A stretch of DNA of 64,000 nucleotides from Tistrella mobilis (GTDB lineage: Bacteria > Pseudomonadota > Alphaproteobacteria > Tistrellales > Tistrellaceae), in contig NZ_CP121017.1 of the NCBI RefSeq assembly GCF_041468085.1, positions 1,653,501-1,717,500 on the forward strand. Direction: 5' to 3'. A program made the position numbers and the translations under genes. This document shows, piece by piece, positions 15,471 to 24,584 of this stretch; position 1 is the stretch's first letter; every line of letters begins with the position of its first letter. The notes beneath the pieces were generated by a model. That model was not told the DNA's origin, searched no databases, and saw only the letters and a program-made list of their open reading frames with translations.

Positions 15471-17908
15471 TCCGGATAGAAGGTGACGACGCGCAGGCCC
15501 TCGCGCGATTCGGGCGTGCTGAGTTCGGTGTCGAGCCGCTCGAACAGCCGGCGCGACTGGCTGAGTTTGCGGGTGTGATAGAGCGACCAGGCACGCATCA
15601 GGGCCAGATCCCGCCGTTCGGGGGCGATCTGACGGCGGGTGTCGAGCAGGCGCATGGCCAGGATATAGTCCTCGTCGTCATAGGCGGCCTGGGCGCGGGC
15701 GGCCAGCAGTTCCGCCTGCAGATCGGTGCGCCGTTCCGGGGTGATCGGCTGGGTTTCGATCATCCGCTGTGCTTCGCCGACCAGCCCCATCTGCATCAGG
15801 GTCAGGATTTCGCCATAGACCGCGTCCGCCCCCATCTCGCCTCCGGCGGCGCGGGCCTGGGCGAAGGCATACTGGGCCTCGGCCGGCCGGCCCAGGCCCA
15901 GCAGGCACCAGGCGCGCTGCATGGCGGTGCCGGGGGCTTCCACGGGCACCGGTGGCAGGGCAGCGGCACCCGAAAGGGTGGTGGCTGCCGGTGCTGCGAC
16001 AGTGGCGGCGCGGGCCCCTGCGGTCAGACCCCCCGGGGCGACACCGGCGGCCGCGCTTCGCCCTGCGGTGGTCGAAACTCCCGCAGGTACGCCTGTCTGC
16101 TCGGTGTTGGCACCGCGGCTGGCCACCGCGTCGGGGGTATAGCCATAGGACCGGCCATAAACATCGCCGCCCGTATAGCCCGTGGTCGGTGCATATCCGG
16201 CCGCCGCCGGCAGGCCGGCCCGATAGACCGGTTCGCCCGCCGACCAGGTGATCCCGGTCTGGCCGGTACCATAGCCGGTATAGGCGGTGGGGACGGCTTC
16301 CGGCGGCAGCACCGGCGGCAGGCGCCCGGCCAGGGCGCGCGCGGCATCGGTCGGCATCTGGGCGGCATATCCCGCCGCCCCGCCGCGTGGATCCGGGGCG
16401 AGCCGGCCATCCAGTACCAGCAGGCAGCCGGCATTGTCGCCGCGGGCATAGGCCTCGGTGGCGGGGCCGCCGCCACCGCCGCCACTGCCGCGCAACTCGG
16501 TGAAGAACTTCGTCAACCGCGCCGAGCGGCCGGCATATTGCTGTTCCAGTGCCTGAAAGCGCGCAGTCTGGCCACTGCCCTGCAGGCCGAGCGCAAGGCC
16601 TTCGACCGCCTCGTCTCCGCCGCCCCACGCCAGTGCATTCTCGAACCAGAGGGCCGCCGTGGCGGCATCCTCGCGGCGGCTGTGCCACCAGCCGAGAGCC
16701 ATGGCTGCGCGGGCGTCGCGCTTCTCTTCGGCCCAACTGGCGAAATCCACCACCATGGCACGCGGGGCGTTGGTCTGGCGGCCGAGCATGGCGCTCATGC
16801 TGTCGACATAGTCGCGGCCAAGCCCGGACGAACGTGCAAGGCGCGCTGCCTCTGCGGTCTTGCCCTGGCGGGTGAGCGCCTGGATGCGGCCGCGCAGCCC
16901 GCCCTCTTTGGCACCCCAGCCCTCGGCTTTGCGGAACCAGCCTTCGGCCTCGCCGGCCTGGCCCTGTTCCATCAGATACCAGGCGACCAGCATCGCGCCG
17001 TCGGCATCACGGCCCGCCTCCACATCGGCCTTCACCGCCTCAAGCGTTTCGGCGGTCACCTGAGGCCGGGTGCCGGATTTGCGCGCCTCGGGCGACATGG
17101 CGGCCGCCAGCTCGCCGCGGCGAAGACTACCCACCACCTGCTGCAGTGCCGGATCCGCGTCGCCACGGCTGCGTTCCATGGTCACCAGCTGTTCCACGCG
17201 GTCGGAGGGCAGGATGGTGGCGGCCTTCTGCAAGGTGGCACGCCGCTCCTGGGCATTGTCGCAGGTGGACACGATGGTCCGGTAGAGCCCGAACGCCGCA
17301 TCCGGATCGCCGAGTTCGGCCCGTGCCTCGGCCAGACGCCACATGCTGTCGACGCTGGAACAGCTGATCAGCGCCGGATGGCGATCGGCGATGTCCACCA
17401 CCGTCCGCCACTGCTTTGCGTCGCTGGCCGAGACCAGCCGGGTGCGGTCCTCGCCCATCGCCAGTGTGTCGAGCATGGCCTGCGACGGTGACCAGCCGGG
17501 ATAACGGCCACGCAGTTCCGCCACCCGTGCCCGTGCCTCGGCAAAGCGGCCATCGCCGATCAGATCCCAGATCGGTCGTTCGTCCACCGGGCTGTCGGGC
17601 GTGCGGCTGAACAGATCGGTCGGTGTCTGCCAGTCGGGATGCAGTGCCTTCAGCCGGCGGATTTCGGCCTCCAGCTTCTCCATGTCGCGGATCCGGGCGT
17701 AGTAGCGCAGCGCCGTCTCGTCGACGGTGCCTGTGGCGGGCGTGCTCGGCTGTACCTCGACCCGAACGCCCGGTGCCAGGCTCTCCGCTCCCGATCGTGG
17801 AGGGGTGGTGCTTTGTGCGCCGGCCATGCCGGTGCCGGCGAGCAGGGCGATCACCGATACCATCGCCGGCGCCGAGGCGCGTAGAAACGGTCTCAGGGTC
17901 ACAGGCAT
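15467..17908 (-). CDS. bcsK: TPR protein of the cellulose operon, BcsK-like
   Basis: This 813-residue exported protein has a signal peptide (about residues 1-31, ending MAGAQS) followed by helical tetratricopeptide-like repeats (WYLMEQGQAGEAEGWFRKAE, RAWCLLGLGRPAEAQYAF). A low-complexity Gly/Ala/Tyr-rich stretch lies at about residues 500-630. It lacks the C-terminal beta-barrel of BcsC, so it cannot itself be the export pore. In alphaproteobacterial type III cellulose operons a TPR protein called BcsK takes this place, which is the basis for the name. It overlaps bcsZ by 10 bases and bcsN by 4. Confidence 0.7.
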   Translation of the reverse strand: MPVTLRPFLRASAPAMVSVIALLAGTGMAGAQSTTPPRSGAESLAPGVRVEVQPSTPATGTVDETALRYYARIRDMEKLEAEIRRLKALHPDWQTPTDLFSRTPDSPVDERPIWDLIGDGRFAEARARVAELRGRYPGWSPSQAMLDTLAMGEDRTRLVSASDAKQWRTVVDIADRHPALISCSSVDSMWRLAEARAELGDPDAAFGLYRTIVSTCDNAQERRATLQKAATILPSDRVEQLVTMERSRGDADPALQQVVGSLRRGELAAAMSPEARKSGTRPQVTAETLEAVKADVEAGRDADGAMLVAWYLMEQGQAGEAEGWFRKAEGWGAKEGGLRGRIQALTRQGKTAEAARLARSSGLGRDYVDSMSAMLGRQTNAPRAMVVDFASWAEEKRDARAAMALGWWHSRREDAATAALWFENALAWGGGDEAVEGLALGLQGSGQTARFQALEQQYAGRSARLTKFFTELRGSGGGGGGPATEAYARGDNAGCLLVLDGRLAPDPRGGAAGYAAQMPTDAARALAGRLPPVLPPEAVPTAYTGYGTGQTGITWSAGEPVYRAGLPAAAGYAPTTGYTGGDVYGRSYGYTPDAVASRGANTEQTGVPAGVSTTAGRSAAAGVAPGGLTAGARAATVAAPAATTLSGAAALPPVPVEAPGTAMQRAWCLLGLGRPAEAQYAFAQARAAGGEMGADAVYGEILTLMQMGLVGEAQRMIETQPITPERRTDLQAELLAARAQAAYDDEDYILAMRLLDTRRQIAPERRDLALMRAWSLYHTRKLSQSRRLFERLDTELSTPESREGLRVVTFYPE

Positions 17909-19236
17909 GCAGGCTTCCTCCCGGCGGCGGCGAGGCGGACCATCAGGGTCAGGCTGGCCGCGTAATACGAGGCGTCGTCGTCGACGGCGGTAACGTCGGC
18001 CGGCATCGGCCGGTCGTGGACGATACAGGCGACCAGACCCGCCACGGCGCGGAAGCCGGCGTCACTGCCGCGTTCCGTCACCCTTCCCTCGGGCAGGGCC
18101 ACCACCTGCGGCCGATCGGCGGTGCGGGCGGCGCCAGACGGCCAGAGGCGGTCGAGGTCGACATAGATCGGCAAGCCCGGATCCAGCATGCCGGCCCAGG
18201 CCAGATAAAGCGGCACACGCACGGCGTTGTAGCCGAAGGCCGCGGGAAAATTCGGATCCTGCGGCAGGCTGAAGGCGCCGTCGGGTTCTGCCACCACCCA
18301 TTCGGGCGGCAGGGCCGGGTTGCCGAAGCGCACCGCGGCCATCACCGCCGGGGTTTCGGCGGCAAGGCGATTCCAGACCGCAGCGCCCTCGGGATCGATC
18401 TCCGCCAGAACCGGGAAGGCCGGCAGCACCCAATAGGCCGGGTTCACAACCACCGCCGGGTCGCGGCGGAAGCCTTCCTGGCCGGGAAGGACCATCAGTC
18501 GCCCGGCATGTTCCACGATCACGGTGCGGCGGATGGCGGTGGCAAGTTCTGCCGCCGCCTCGCGATAGCGGTCGTCGCTCCAGCGCCGGCCCGCCTCGGC
18601 CAGTGCCCAGGCGGCCAGGATGTCGCCGTCGGACGCGCTGTTGCGATCGGTCACCGCCGGATCGGCCTTCGGGTCGTAGCGCCAGGCCATCATGCCGTCG
18701 TCGCGCACGAACAGCGTGGTGTAGGTCCACGACCAGATCCGGGCAAAACTTGCCCGATCGCCCATCAGCACCGACAGCAGCAGGCCGTAACCCTGGCCCT
18801 CGGAATGGCTGATGCCGCCATTGCCGGTATCGATCACCCGGCCTTCCGGGGTCAGGAAGCGCTGACGCCAGTCTTCCCACAGCGCCACGGTGCCGGCATC
18901 CAGCCCGGCCTGGCGATCGATTTCGGGTCGCACGGTTTCCGTACGGGCCGTCTGGGCATACGGGGCTGCCGACGGGGCCGGAGCGAAGGGCGCCGCCGGG
19001 GCAGGTGCCCGTGCCGCTACTGGTACCTGTGTCTGTGCCTGCATTTTTGCCGGTCCGGGGGCCTGCGCCACCGCCGGTGCGGGCGATCCTGCCGCCAGGG
19101 CGCGTGGTGCAGGCTGGATCGGCGCGGTCCCCGCCTCGGCCGTGCCGTCGGGCGTGCGGCTTTTGGTGGTCCCCCACACGGCAAAGGCGAGTGCAGCGAT
19201 CACGGCCAGGCTGATCACGCGGGAACGGCTGCTCAT
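17899..19236 (-). CDS. bcsZ: Periplasmic endoglucanase BcsZ (glycoside hydrolase family 8)
   Basis: BcsZ trims or edits nascent cellulose in the periplasm and affects the quality and amount of exported polymer. The 445-residue protein has an N-terminal hydrophobic segment, a long Pro/Ala-rich linker (about residues 35-90) that is unusual in length, and a family 8 catalytic domain. In that domain ISHSEGQGYG (about residues 137-146) carries the general-acid glutamate, and SASDGDILAAWAL (about 201-213) the catalytic aspartate. Its start overlaps the bcsB stop as ATGA. Confidence 0.92.
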   Translation of the reverse strand: MSSRSRVISLAVIAALAFAVWGTTKSRTPDGTAEAGTAPIQPAPRALAAGSPAPAVAQAPGPAKMQAQTQVPVAARAPAPAAPFAPAPSAAPYAQTARTETVRPEIDRQAGLDAGTVALWEDWRQRFLTPEGRVIDTGNGGISHSEGQGYGLLLSVLMGDRASFARIWSWTYTTLFVRDDGMMAWRYDPKADPAVTDRNSASDGDILAAWALAEAGRRWSDDRYREAAAELATAIRRTVIVEHAGRLMVLPGQEGFRRDPAVVVNPAYWVLPAFPVLAEIDPEGAAVWNRLAAETPAVMAAVRFGNPALPPEWVVAEPDGAFSLPQDPNFPAAFGYNAVRVPLYLAWAGMLDPGLPIYVDLDRLWPSGAARTADRPQVVALPEGRVTERGSDAGFRAVAGLVACIVHDRPMPADVTAVDDDASYYAASLTLMVRLAAAGRKPACL

Positions 19237-22013
19237 ACGGGTCTCCGGGGCGAATGGCGGACAAGGATATGGGTCGCGATGCCCAGCGTGCCGATCAGCA
19301 GGGCGATCACCGCCGTCCAGATCAGCACATTGCGCGAGAACCAGCTGGCCGTGATCGACAGCACGCCGAAGGGCCCGACGTCTCCGGTCAGAACGTGATA
19401 GGACGGGCCGCCATCGGCCGTCGCCACCGTACGTCCGTCGCTGGCCAGCGTGGCGACGCCGCCCTTGATTGCGCTCCAGGCCTCGTCGGTCGACAGCAGG
19501 CGCACACCCCCCAGCAGGCGCTGATCGTCGGCCGCCGTCACCAGGGTCCAGGTGGTGCCGACATCCTGGGGGGCCGCATACTGCATCATCGCCAGCAGCG
19601 GCCGGCTGTCGTCGGTGAACAGCGTCTCGGGGCTGCGGCGGTCGGGCAGGGTTTCGTCCAGGATCCAGTGGGTCTGGGTACGCAGCCAGCCCCAGCTGCG
19701 GCTGGCCCAGCCGATCATGCCGTCACTTCGTTCTTGAGCACCTTCCCCAAGCCGGCGCTCCCATTCCTCACGCAAGCCTTCGGACCATCGGCTGGTGGCG
19801 GCGGCTCTGGCTTCCAGCCGCCTGGGTGCCTGGGCCTGCAAGAGTTGAGGTCCGGCACGGGCATCGCTGCCGGCGGCGGGGGCGTCGCTCTCGGTGATCG
19901 TCTCGGGCAGGCGGCCGCGATTCAGATCGCCCAGCAGCTCGGGGCCTACCGGTGCGGCCGCCACCAGATCCAGGCCCAGCCGTGCGATCGGCGCCACGAT
20001 CAGCGTGTCGCGGGCGCGCAACCGCGGCATCTGGTCGTAGAAATGGGGTTCCATCGGCACCCCTGCCGCCCGGGCCATGCGGGCGATGACGGTCACTGCC
20101 GCCGTCACTTCCCGCGGCCGGTCCAGCGGGGTCACCACGTCGAAGGCGTTGATGTCGTGACCGGGGCGGTTATAGGGGAAGCCGGTGCCGGCGGTCACCC
20201 GCAGATCCGGCAGGCTGGCCAGATGGGCAACCGGCGGCACTTCGATCGCCGTGCTGTCGAACAGTGTGAAGCGCGGTGTTCCGCCGCCGGCGCTACCGCC
20301 GCCTTCCGGACCGGCCAGTATGCCGTCCGGGCCGCAGAAGGCCGGCGTGCCGGGCAGGCGGGTTTCGAACGAGATCAGATTGCGGCCGGGCTGGAACATC
20401 GACAGCGGTGCCAACAGCTCGGCATTTTCGATCAGGGCGCCGCCGGGGGCATCCAGCTGCAGGGCGGTGGCAAAATTGCCGTTGATCAGCACCGCCACTT
20501 CAGCCCGCGGGCCGACATTCGCGCCATAGGCGGCATCCAGACGGATCCGGACCCGGGAATTGTCGCCCACATAGAGATCCATCGGCATGTCGACCGGCAG
20601 GTCAACGCGCTGGCGCAGGCCGTCGAACGGATCCGTGTGATAGCCGAGCTGGGCAAGGGTATAGCTTGCATCGCCGTCGATCTTGGGCGTGGGGCGGGCC
20701 GGCACCCGGGTCTCGATGTCATAGAGATCCGCCACCAGCCGATCGCTGCCGGGCAGGGGCCGCGTCTGATCGGCGAAGCGGCGGGCCGCCAGCTGGGCTT
20801 CGCGGGTATCGCGGCCGGTCAGGACCAGAATACTGCGGCCACCGGTGGTGCGAACCAGGCGCAGCACGCCGTCGCCGGCATCGCCCGGATCCTCGCCCAC
20901 CAGGCCGGCGATTGCGGGTGCCGAACCGGCCACGATCACCCGTCGCGGGCCGTCGGCTGAATCGGGCGCCGAAAGCCGGCGGGCCAGCCCGCTATCCACG
21001 GTCGCATCGATCATCTCGAAGGGGGGCATCGACACCCCCGCGCGGATGGCCAGCGCCTGGGCCGCGATTGCGGCGGCAGTCATGCCGCCATCGGACCGGA
21101 ATCCATCGGCAACCACGATGGCGATCGGCTCGTCTGCCAGGGCGGGGTCGGTGATCAGGCTGTCGAAATCGGCAAGACCGGGGCCGTCATCGGCGACGGC
21201 GAGCATCAGGCGTGATGCCTGATTGTCGAGCCGCGCCCAGAGTTCATAGGTGGACGGGATGTCGCAGAGCAGCCGGTGGCGCTGGCGGGCGATCACATCC
21301 ACCCGGTTCTGGCCGACCGTCAGCATCTCGACCGGCAGTTCGATCCGCGCAGTCACCGGGCCGCGATGGGCATCGAGTGGCAGGCGGGCCACCGGCTGAC
21401 CGTTGATCCACACATCCAGCGCCGAGGCATCGGGCGAAGTCTCGACGGAATTGCTGTAGACCAGCTTCAGAACGGCATGATCCACCGCCACCGCATCCGG
21501 CAGCAGGACCGTAAAGCGGCCGACTGCATATTCACCCGGCAGCAGCGTGCCGCGGCTGCCGGTGGGGTCGATTGGCACCAACGCATATCCAAGCATGTCT
21601 TCCGGCATGGCCGGCAGCGGTGCAGGCGCAGGCATAGCTACGGGCGCAGATGCGGCCGGCAGCGGTGTCGGCGGCACGGTCACGCGCGGCGGCTGCGGTT
21701 TGGGCGCCGCCGGTTCAGGTGTCGGGCGAGGTGCGGGCGCCGATGCGCGGCGCGGCTGTTCCGCCGGCCGCGGTGCCGGTGCAGGGGCGGGTTCCGCTGG
21801 GGCCGGAGCCGGTGCGATGACGCCGCGATAGGCACCGCCCGCATCGGCCGGCGTCTGTCCCCACAGCTTCAGATCCACCGGACCCTGTGCCTGGCTCCAG
21901 GCGGCCGGGGTGGCGGCGAGATGCAGCGCAAGCACACCCATGGCCAGGAAGCCTGTACGGCCGCGGCGGCTATGAGCTTTAAGCGATACGGAGGATGATG
22001 TGCGGATGGCCAT
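19233..22013 (-). CDS. bcsB: Cellulose synthase periplasmic subunit BcsB
   Basis: BcsB guides the growing glucan through the periplasm and anchors the BcsA synthase. This 926-residue protein starts at MAIRTSSSVSLK; the start at 22013 has a GGAGGAC ribosome site and lies 17 bases after bcsA, and a longer frame upstream only overlaps bcsA. It has a signal peptide ending near AWSQAQG, then an Ala/Pro-rich stretch, followed by carbohydrate-binding-like and flavodoxin-like repeats (PYELWARLDNQASRL-type region) and a single C-terminal membrane helix (VLIWTAVIALLIGTLGIATH) that contacts BcsA. Confidence 0.92.
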   Translation of the reverse strand: MAIRTSSSVSLKAHSRRGRTGFLAMGVLALHLAATPAAWSQAQGPVDLKLWGQTPADAGGAYRGVIAPAPAPAEPAPAPAPRPAEQPRRASAPAPRPTPEPAAPKPQPPRVTVPPTPLPAASAPVAMPAPAPLPAMPEDMLGYALVPIDPTGSRGTLLPGEYAVGRFTVLLPDAVAVDHAVLKLVYSNSVETSPDASALDVWINGQPVARLPLDAHRGPVTARIELPVEMLTVGQNRVDVIARQRHRLLCDIPSTYELWARLDNQASRLMLAVADDGPGLADFDSLITDPALADEPIAIVVADGFRSDGGMTAAAIAAQALAIRAGVSMPPFEMIDATVDSGLARRLSAPDSADGPRRVIVAGSAPAIAGLVGEDPGDAGDGVLRLVRTTGGRSILVLTGRDTREAQLAARRFADQTRPLPGSDRLVADLYDIETRVPARPTPKIDGDASYTLAQLGYHTDPFDGLRQRVDLPVDMPMDLYVGDNSRVRIRLDAAYGANVGPRAEVAVLINGNFATALQLDAPGGALIENAELLAPLSMFQPGRNLISFETRLPGTPAFCGPDGILAGPEGGGSAGGGTPRFTLFDSTAIEVPPVAHLASLPDLRVTAGTGFPYNRPGHDINAFDVVTPLDRPREVTAAVTVIARMARAAGVPMEPHFYDQMPRLRARDTLIVAPIARLGLDLVAAAPVGPELLGDLNRGRLPETITESDAPAAGSDARAGPQLLQAQAPRRLEARAAATSRWSEGLREEWERRLGEGAQERSDGMIGWASRSWGWLRTQTHWILDETLPDRRSPETLFTDDSRPLLAMMQYAAPQDVGTTWTLVTAADDQRLLGGVRLLSTDEAWSAIKGGVATLASDGRTVATADGGPSYHVLTGDVGPFGVLSITASWFSRNVLIWTAVIALLIGTLGIATHILVRHSPRRPV

Positions 22014-22030
22014 CTGTCTCGTCCTCCGGC

Positions 22031-24406
22031 TCAACGCGTGCGCGGAGCGGTGGCGCTGCCGCTCCAGCCGGCCGGCGGCGTGAGGTTCCCGTCGGGCGGC
22101 ACGCCGTCCTCGGCGGTGACCGGTTCCATCTGCACCCGTGGCGGCGTCGGTGCCGGGTTGGCACGGAAGCGCGATCCGCCCAGCACGAAGCCGAGTGACC
22201 GGAAGCCGTAGGCAGCGCTCAGGCGGATGAAATGGGCAACGCCGCGTACCACGCCTGGCCGCCTGTGACGGCGTGACAGCAGTTCGGCCCAAAGCGCGCT
22301 GGAGCCGTAGACCAGATCGACGATAGCCTCTTTGGCGGCCTCGGTTTCGGGCATGAAGCGCAGGCCGATCTGGATGTTGCCGGCATCGTCGGGCCGGCCA
22401 TAGCGCATTTCGACCGGCACCGGGCGAGCCTCGCCGGTGGCGACATGGGCGGGCGCCGTCAACTCGTCGACCAGAAGCTCGGCAAAGCGCCCGGTCAGGC
22501 GGCCCCTGGGGGCCTGGCGGGCGGGTATGGCGAGCCGGGCGCCCCCTTGCGACAGATCCAGAAGGGCGCCTTCATAGAGCGTACCGTCGATCAGAATCCG
22601 CGCCGGGCGCTTCACCATGGCACGCGGGGCCGCCCGATGCTGGGCGTGCTCGCACACCACCCCCAAAGCCGCCGAGGCGAGCAGCAGGTTGAATGTGTTC
22701 CAGAAGGTCACCACCAGCAGCACGTCGCGTGTGGCCGGTTCCATCCACCAGCGCCAGAGCGCGGCGACCATTCCCAGAACCAGCAGGCCGACCATCACCA
22801 CCAGCGGCTTGGCCAGCGGCGACACATGATCATGGGCCAGTGTCTCGCCCTTGGCGGTAACCTTGAAGGTTGGCTTGCGCGGATTGATCATCGTCTTGAC
22901 GATCGCGACCGAGGTGTGCAGCGACTGGCTGAGTTCGTAGAGTTCCGAAATCAGCGGCCAGCGGAACCGGCCGTTGAGCGCGTTCTGGATCATCAGCGAG
23001 GCGACGAGATAGGTCAGCGTATAGCCGGCAAACTCCGCTGCCGTCGCCCGATAGATTTCCAGACCGAAGAACAGATAGAACAGCGGCGCAATCAGGAACA
23101 TCAGCCGCGAGAACGGGAACAGCCAGAACATGCTGCTCGCCAGATAGCACAGCCGCTGGGGCAGCCGCAGGCCGCGCTTGATCAGCGGGTTCTTCATCAT
23201 GAAGATCTGGGTCATGCCCTGGGCCCAGCGCGAGCGCTGACCGATGAAGGCGGCATAGCTTTCCGGCTGCAGGCCGGCGATCAGCGGCTTGCCGTAATAG
23301 ACGCTGTTGTAGCCGCGGGCATGCAGGTCGAGCGCGGTTTCCGCATCCTCGGTGATCGACGAGCCGCTGAAACCGCCCACCTCTTCCAGGCAGGCACGGC
23401 GCAGAAGCGCGGCCGACCCGCAGAAGAAGGCCCCGTTCCAGCGATCCAGGCCACGCTGGATCATGCCGTAGAACATCTCGTTCTCGCTGGGCATCCGCTC
23501 GAACGTGTTGAGATTGCGCTCCAGCGGATCCGGGCTCAGGAAGAAATGCGGGGTCTGAACCAGGAACAGCTTCGGGTCCTTGCGAAAGAACCCGACCGTG
23601 GCGAGCAGGAAATCGCGGGTGGGGACATGGTCGGCATCGAACACCGCGATCAGGTCGCCATGGGTCTCGGGCAGGGCGGCGTTCAGATTGCCGGCCTTGG
23701 CATGGGCGTTGGTTTCCCGCGTCAGATAGTGCACGCCCAGCCGGGCGCACATCGCCTGCAGGCGCTCGTGCCGTTCGCGCGCCTTCAGTGCCTCCTGCGG
23801 GTCGGCCGACATCCGCTTCATATCGGTCGAACCGTCGTCCAGCAGATAGACCTTCAGCTTGTCGGCCGGATACCACATCCGCTTTGCGCCGATCAGCGTG
23901 GTCTCGATCAGCCCGTCATCCTCGTTGAAACTGGGAACGAAGACGTCGACCGTCGGCAGGTCCGCCGGGTCGTCGGGCAAGGGCGGGCTCATCCGGGTCA
24001 CCGGGTCGATCACGACGAAATTGTTCACGTAGAACATTACGATCGCATAGACCTCGGCGGCATACAGCACCAGGCCGGGTACGAAGGCGAAGGGATCCTC
24101 CAGCGGCGGCAGGGTTGACAGCGTGCGCCAGCACAGATAGCGCGCCACGATGAACCCGCCGATCATCAGCAGCATCGTGCGTCGGATGCTTGCATCTTCG
24201 TGGGCGCGGGTACCCTTCAGCAGGGCCATGGCCGCCAGCAGCAGGATCATCAGGACGATCTGCGCCGGCAGGCTGACCGGTTGCGCCGCGGCCGCCAGCA
24301 GCGCGATCAGCGCCAGGATCCAGATCAGACCGAGCGCGAGGCGCCCGAAGCGTTGTGCGACCATCCTGCCAGTTCCATACCGGGTCCGGGGTGATGCCAG
24401 GGACAC
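22031..24406 (-). CDS. bcsA: Cellulose synthase catalytic subunit BcsA (UDP-forming)
   Basis: BcsA polymerises UDP-glucose into beta-1,4-glucan and moves it across the inner membrane. In this 791-residue protein the family 2 glycosyltransferase motifs are all visible: LLDDGS (about residue 187), FDADHVP (about 255), ITED (about 350) and QRSRWAQGM (about 388). They are flanked by N- and C-terminal membrane helices. A PilZ domain near the C-terminus (RAAPR, then DLSQGG) should bind c-di-GMP, the activator of the enzyme. The start is uncertain: a GTG at 24406 without a clear ribosome site, or an ATG 14 codons later (24364). It is the first gene of bcsA-B-Z-K-N. Confidence 0.93.
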   Translation of the reverse strand: MSLASPRTRYGTGRMVAQRFGRLALGLIWILALIALLAAAAQPVSLPAQIVLMILLLAAMALLKGTRAHEDASIRRTMLLMIGGFIVARYLCWRTLSTLPPLEDPFAFVPGLVLYAAEVYAIVMFYVNNFVVIDPVTRMSPPLPDDPADLPTVDVFVPSFNEDDGLIETTLIGAKRMWYPADKLKVYLLDDGSTDMKRMSADPQEALKARERHERLQAMCARLGVHYLTRETNAHAKAGNLNAALPETHGDLIAVFDADHVPTRDFLLATVGFFRKDPKLFLVQTPHFFLSPDPLERNLNTFERMPSENEMFYGMIQRGLDRWNGAFFCGSAALLRRACLEEVGGFSGSSITEDAETALDLHARGYNSVYYGKPLIAGLQPESYAAFIGQRSRWAQGMTQIFMMKNPLIKRGLRLPQRLCYLASSMFWLFPFSRLMFLIAPLFYLFFGLEIYRATAAEFAGYTLTYLVASLMIQNALNGRFRWPLISELYELSQSLHTSVAIVKTMINPRKPTFKVTAKGETLAHDHVSPLAKPLVVMVGLLVLGMVAALWRWWMEPATRDVLLVVTFWNTFNLLLASAALGVVCEHAQHRAAPRAMVKRPARILIDGTLYEGALLDLSQGGARLAIPARQAPRGRLTGRFAELLVDELTAPAHVATGEARPVPVEMRYGRPDDAGNIQIGLRFMPETEAAKEAIVDLVYGSSALWAELLSRRHRRPGVVRGVAHFIRLSAAYGFRSLGFVLGGSRFRANPAPTPPRVQMEPVTAEDGVPPDGNLTPPAGWSGSATAPRTR

Positions 24407-24584
24407 GGATCGTCATCGACGTTCCGCAGCGATGTCAGGGGGAGACCGGTGCGACGACCAGGGTATGGCCCGATATGACCCTCTGGAAACATAAAATACC
24501 AGTAAAATTTTCCGGAGAATCTATTAAATGCCAGGCTGCCCCCAGCCTCCTTGATGAATGATGCCGCATTGAGCGGCGGGCCCG
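24407..24584 (-). promoter_or_regulatory. Upstream region of the bcs operon
   Basis: This gap between fliB and bcsA holds an unusually AT-rich patch (24490-24532) in otherwise GC-rich DNA, including GGAAACATAAAA and TAAAATTTTCC, likely to contain the bcs promoter; no certain -35/-10 pair could be fixed. GGCTG-CCCC-CAGCC (24533-24546) is a small hairpin just after fliB that may end its transcript. Confidence 0.4.

Noticed and set aside
15332-17491. 719-codon open frame on the plus strand
   Set aside because: It is antisense to the TPR gene bcsK and has the low-complexity composition of a frame shadow.
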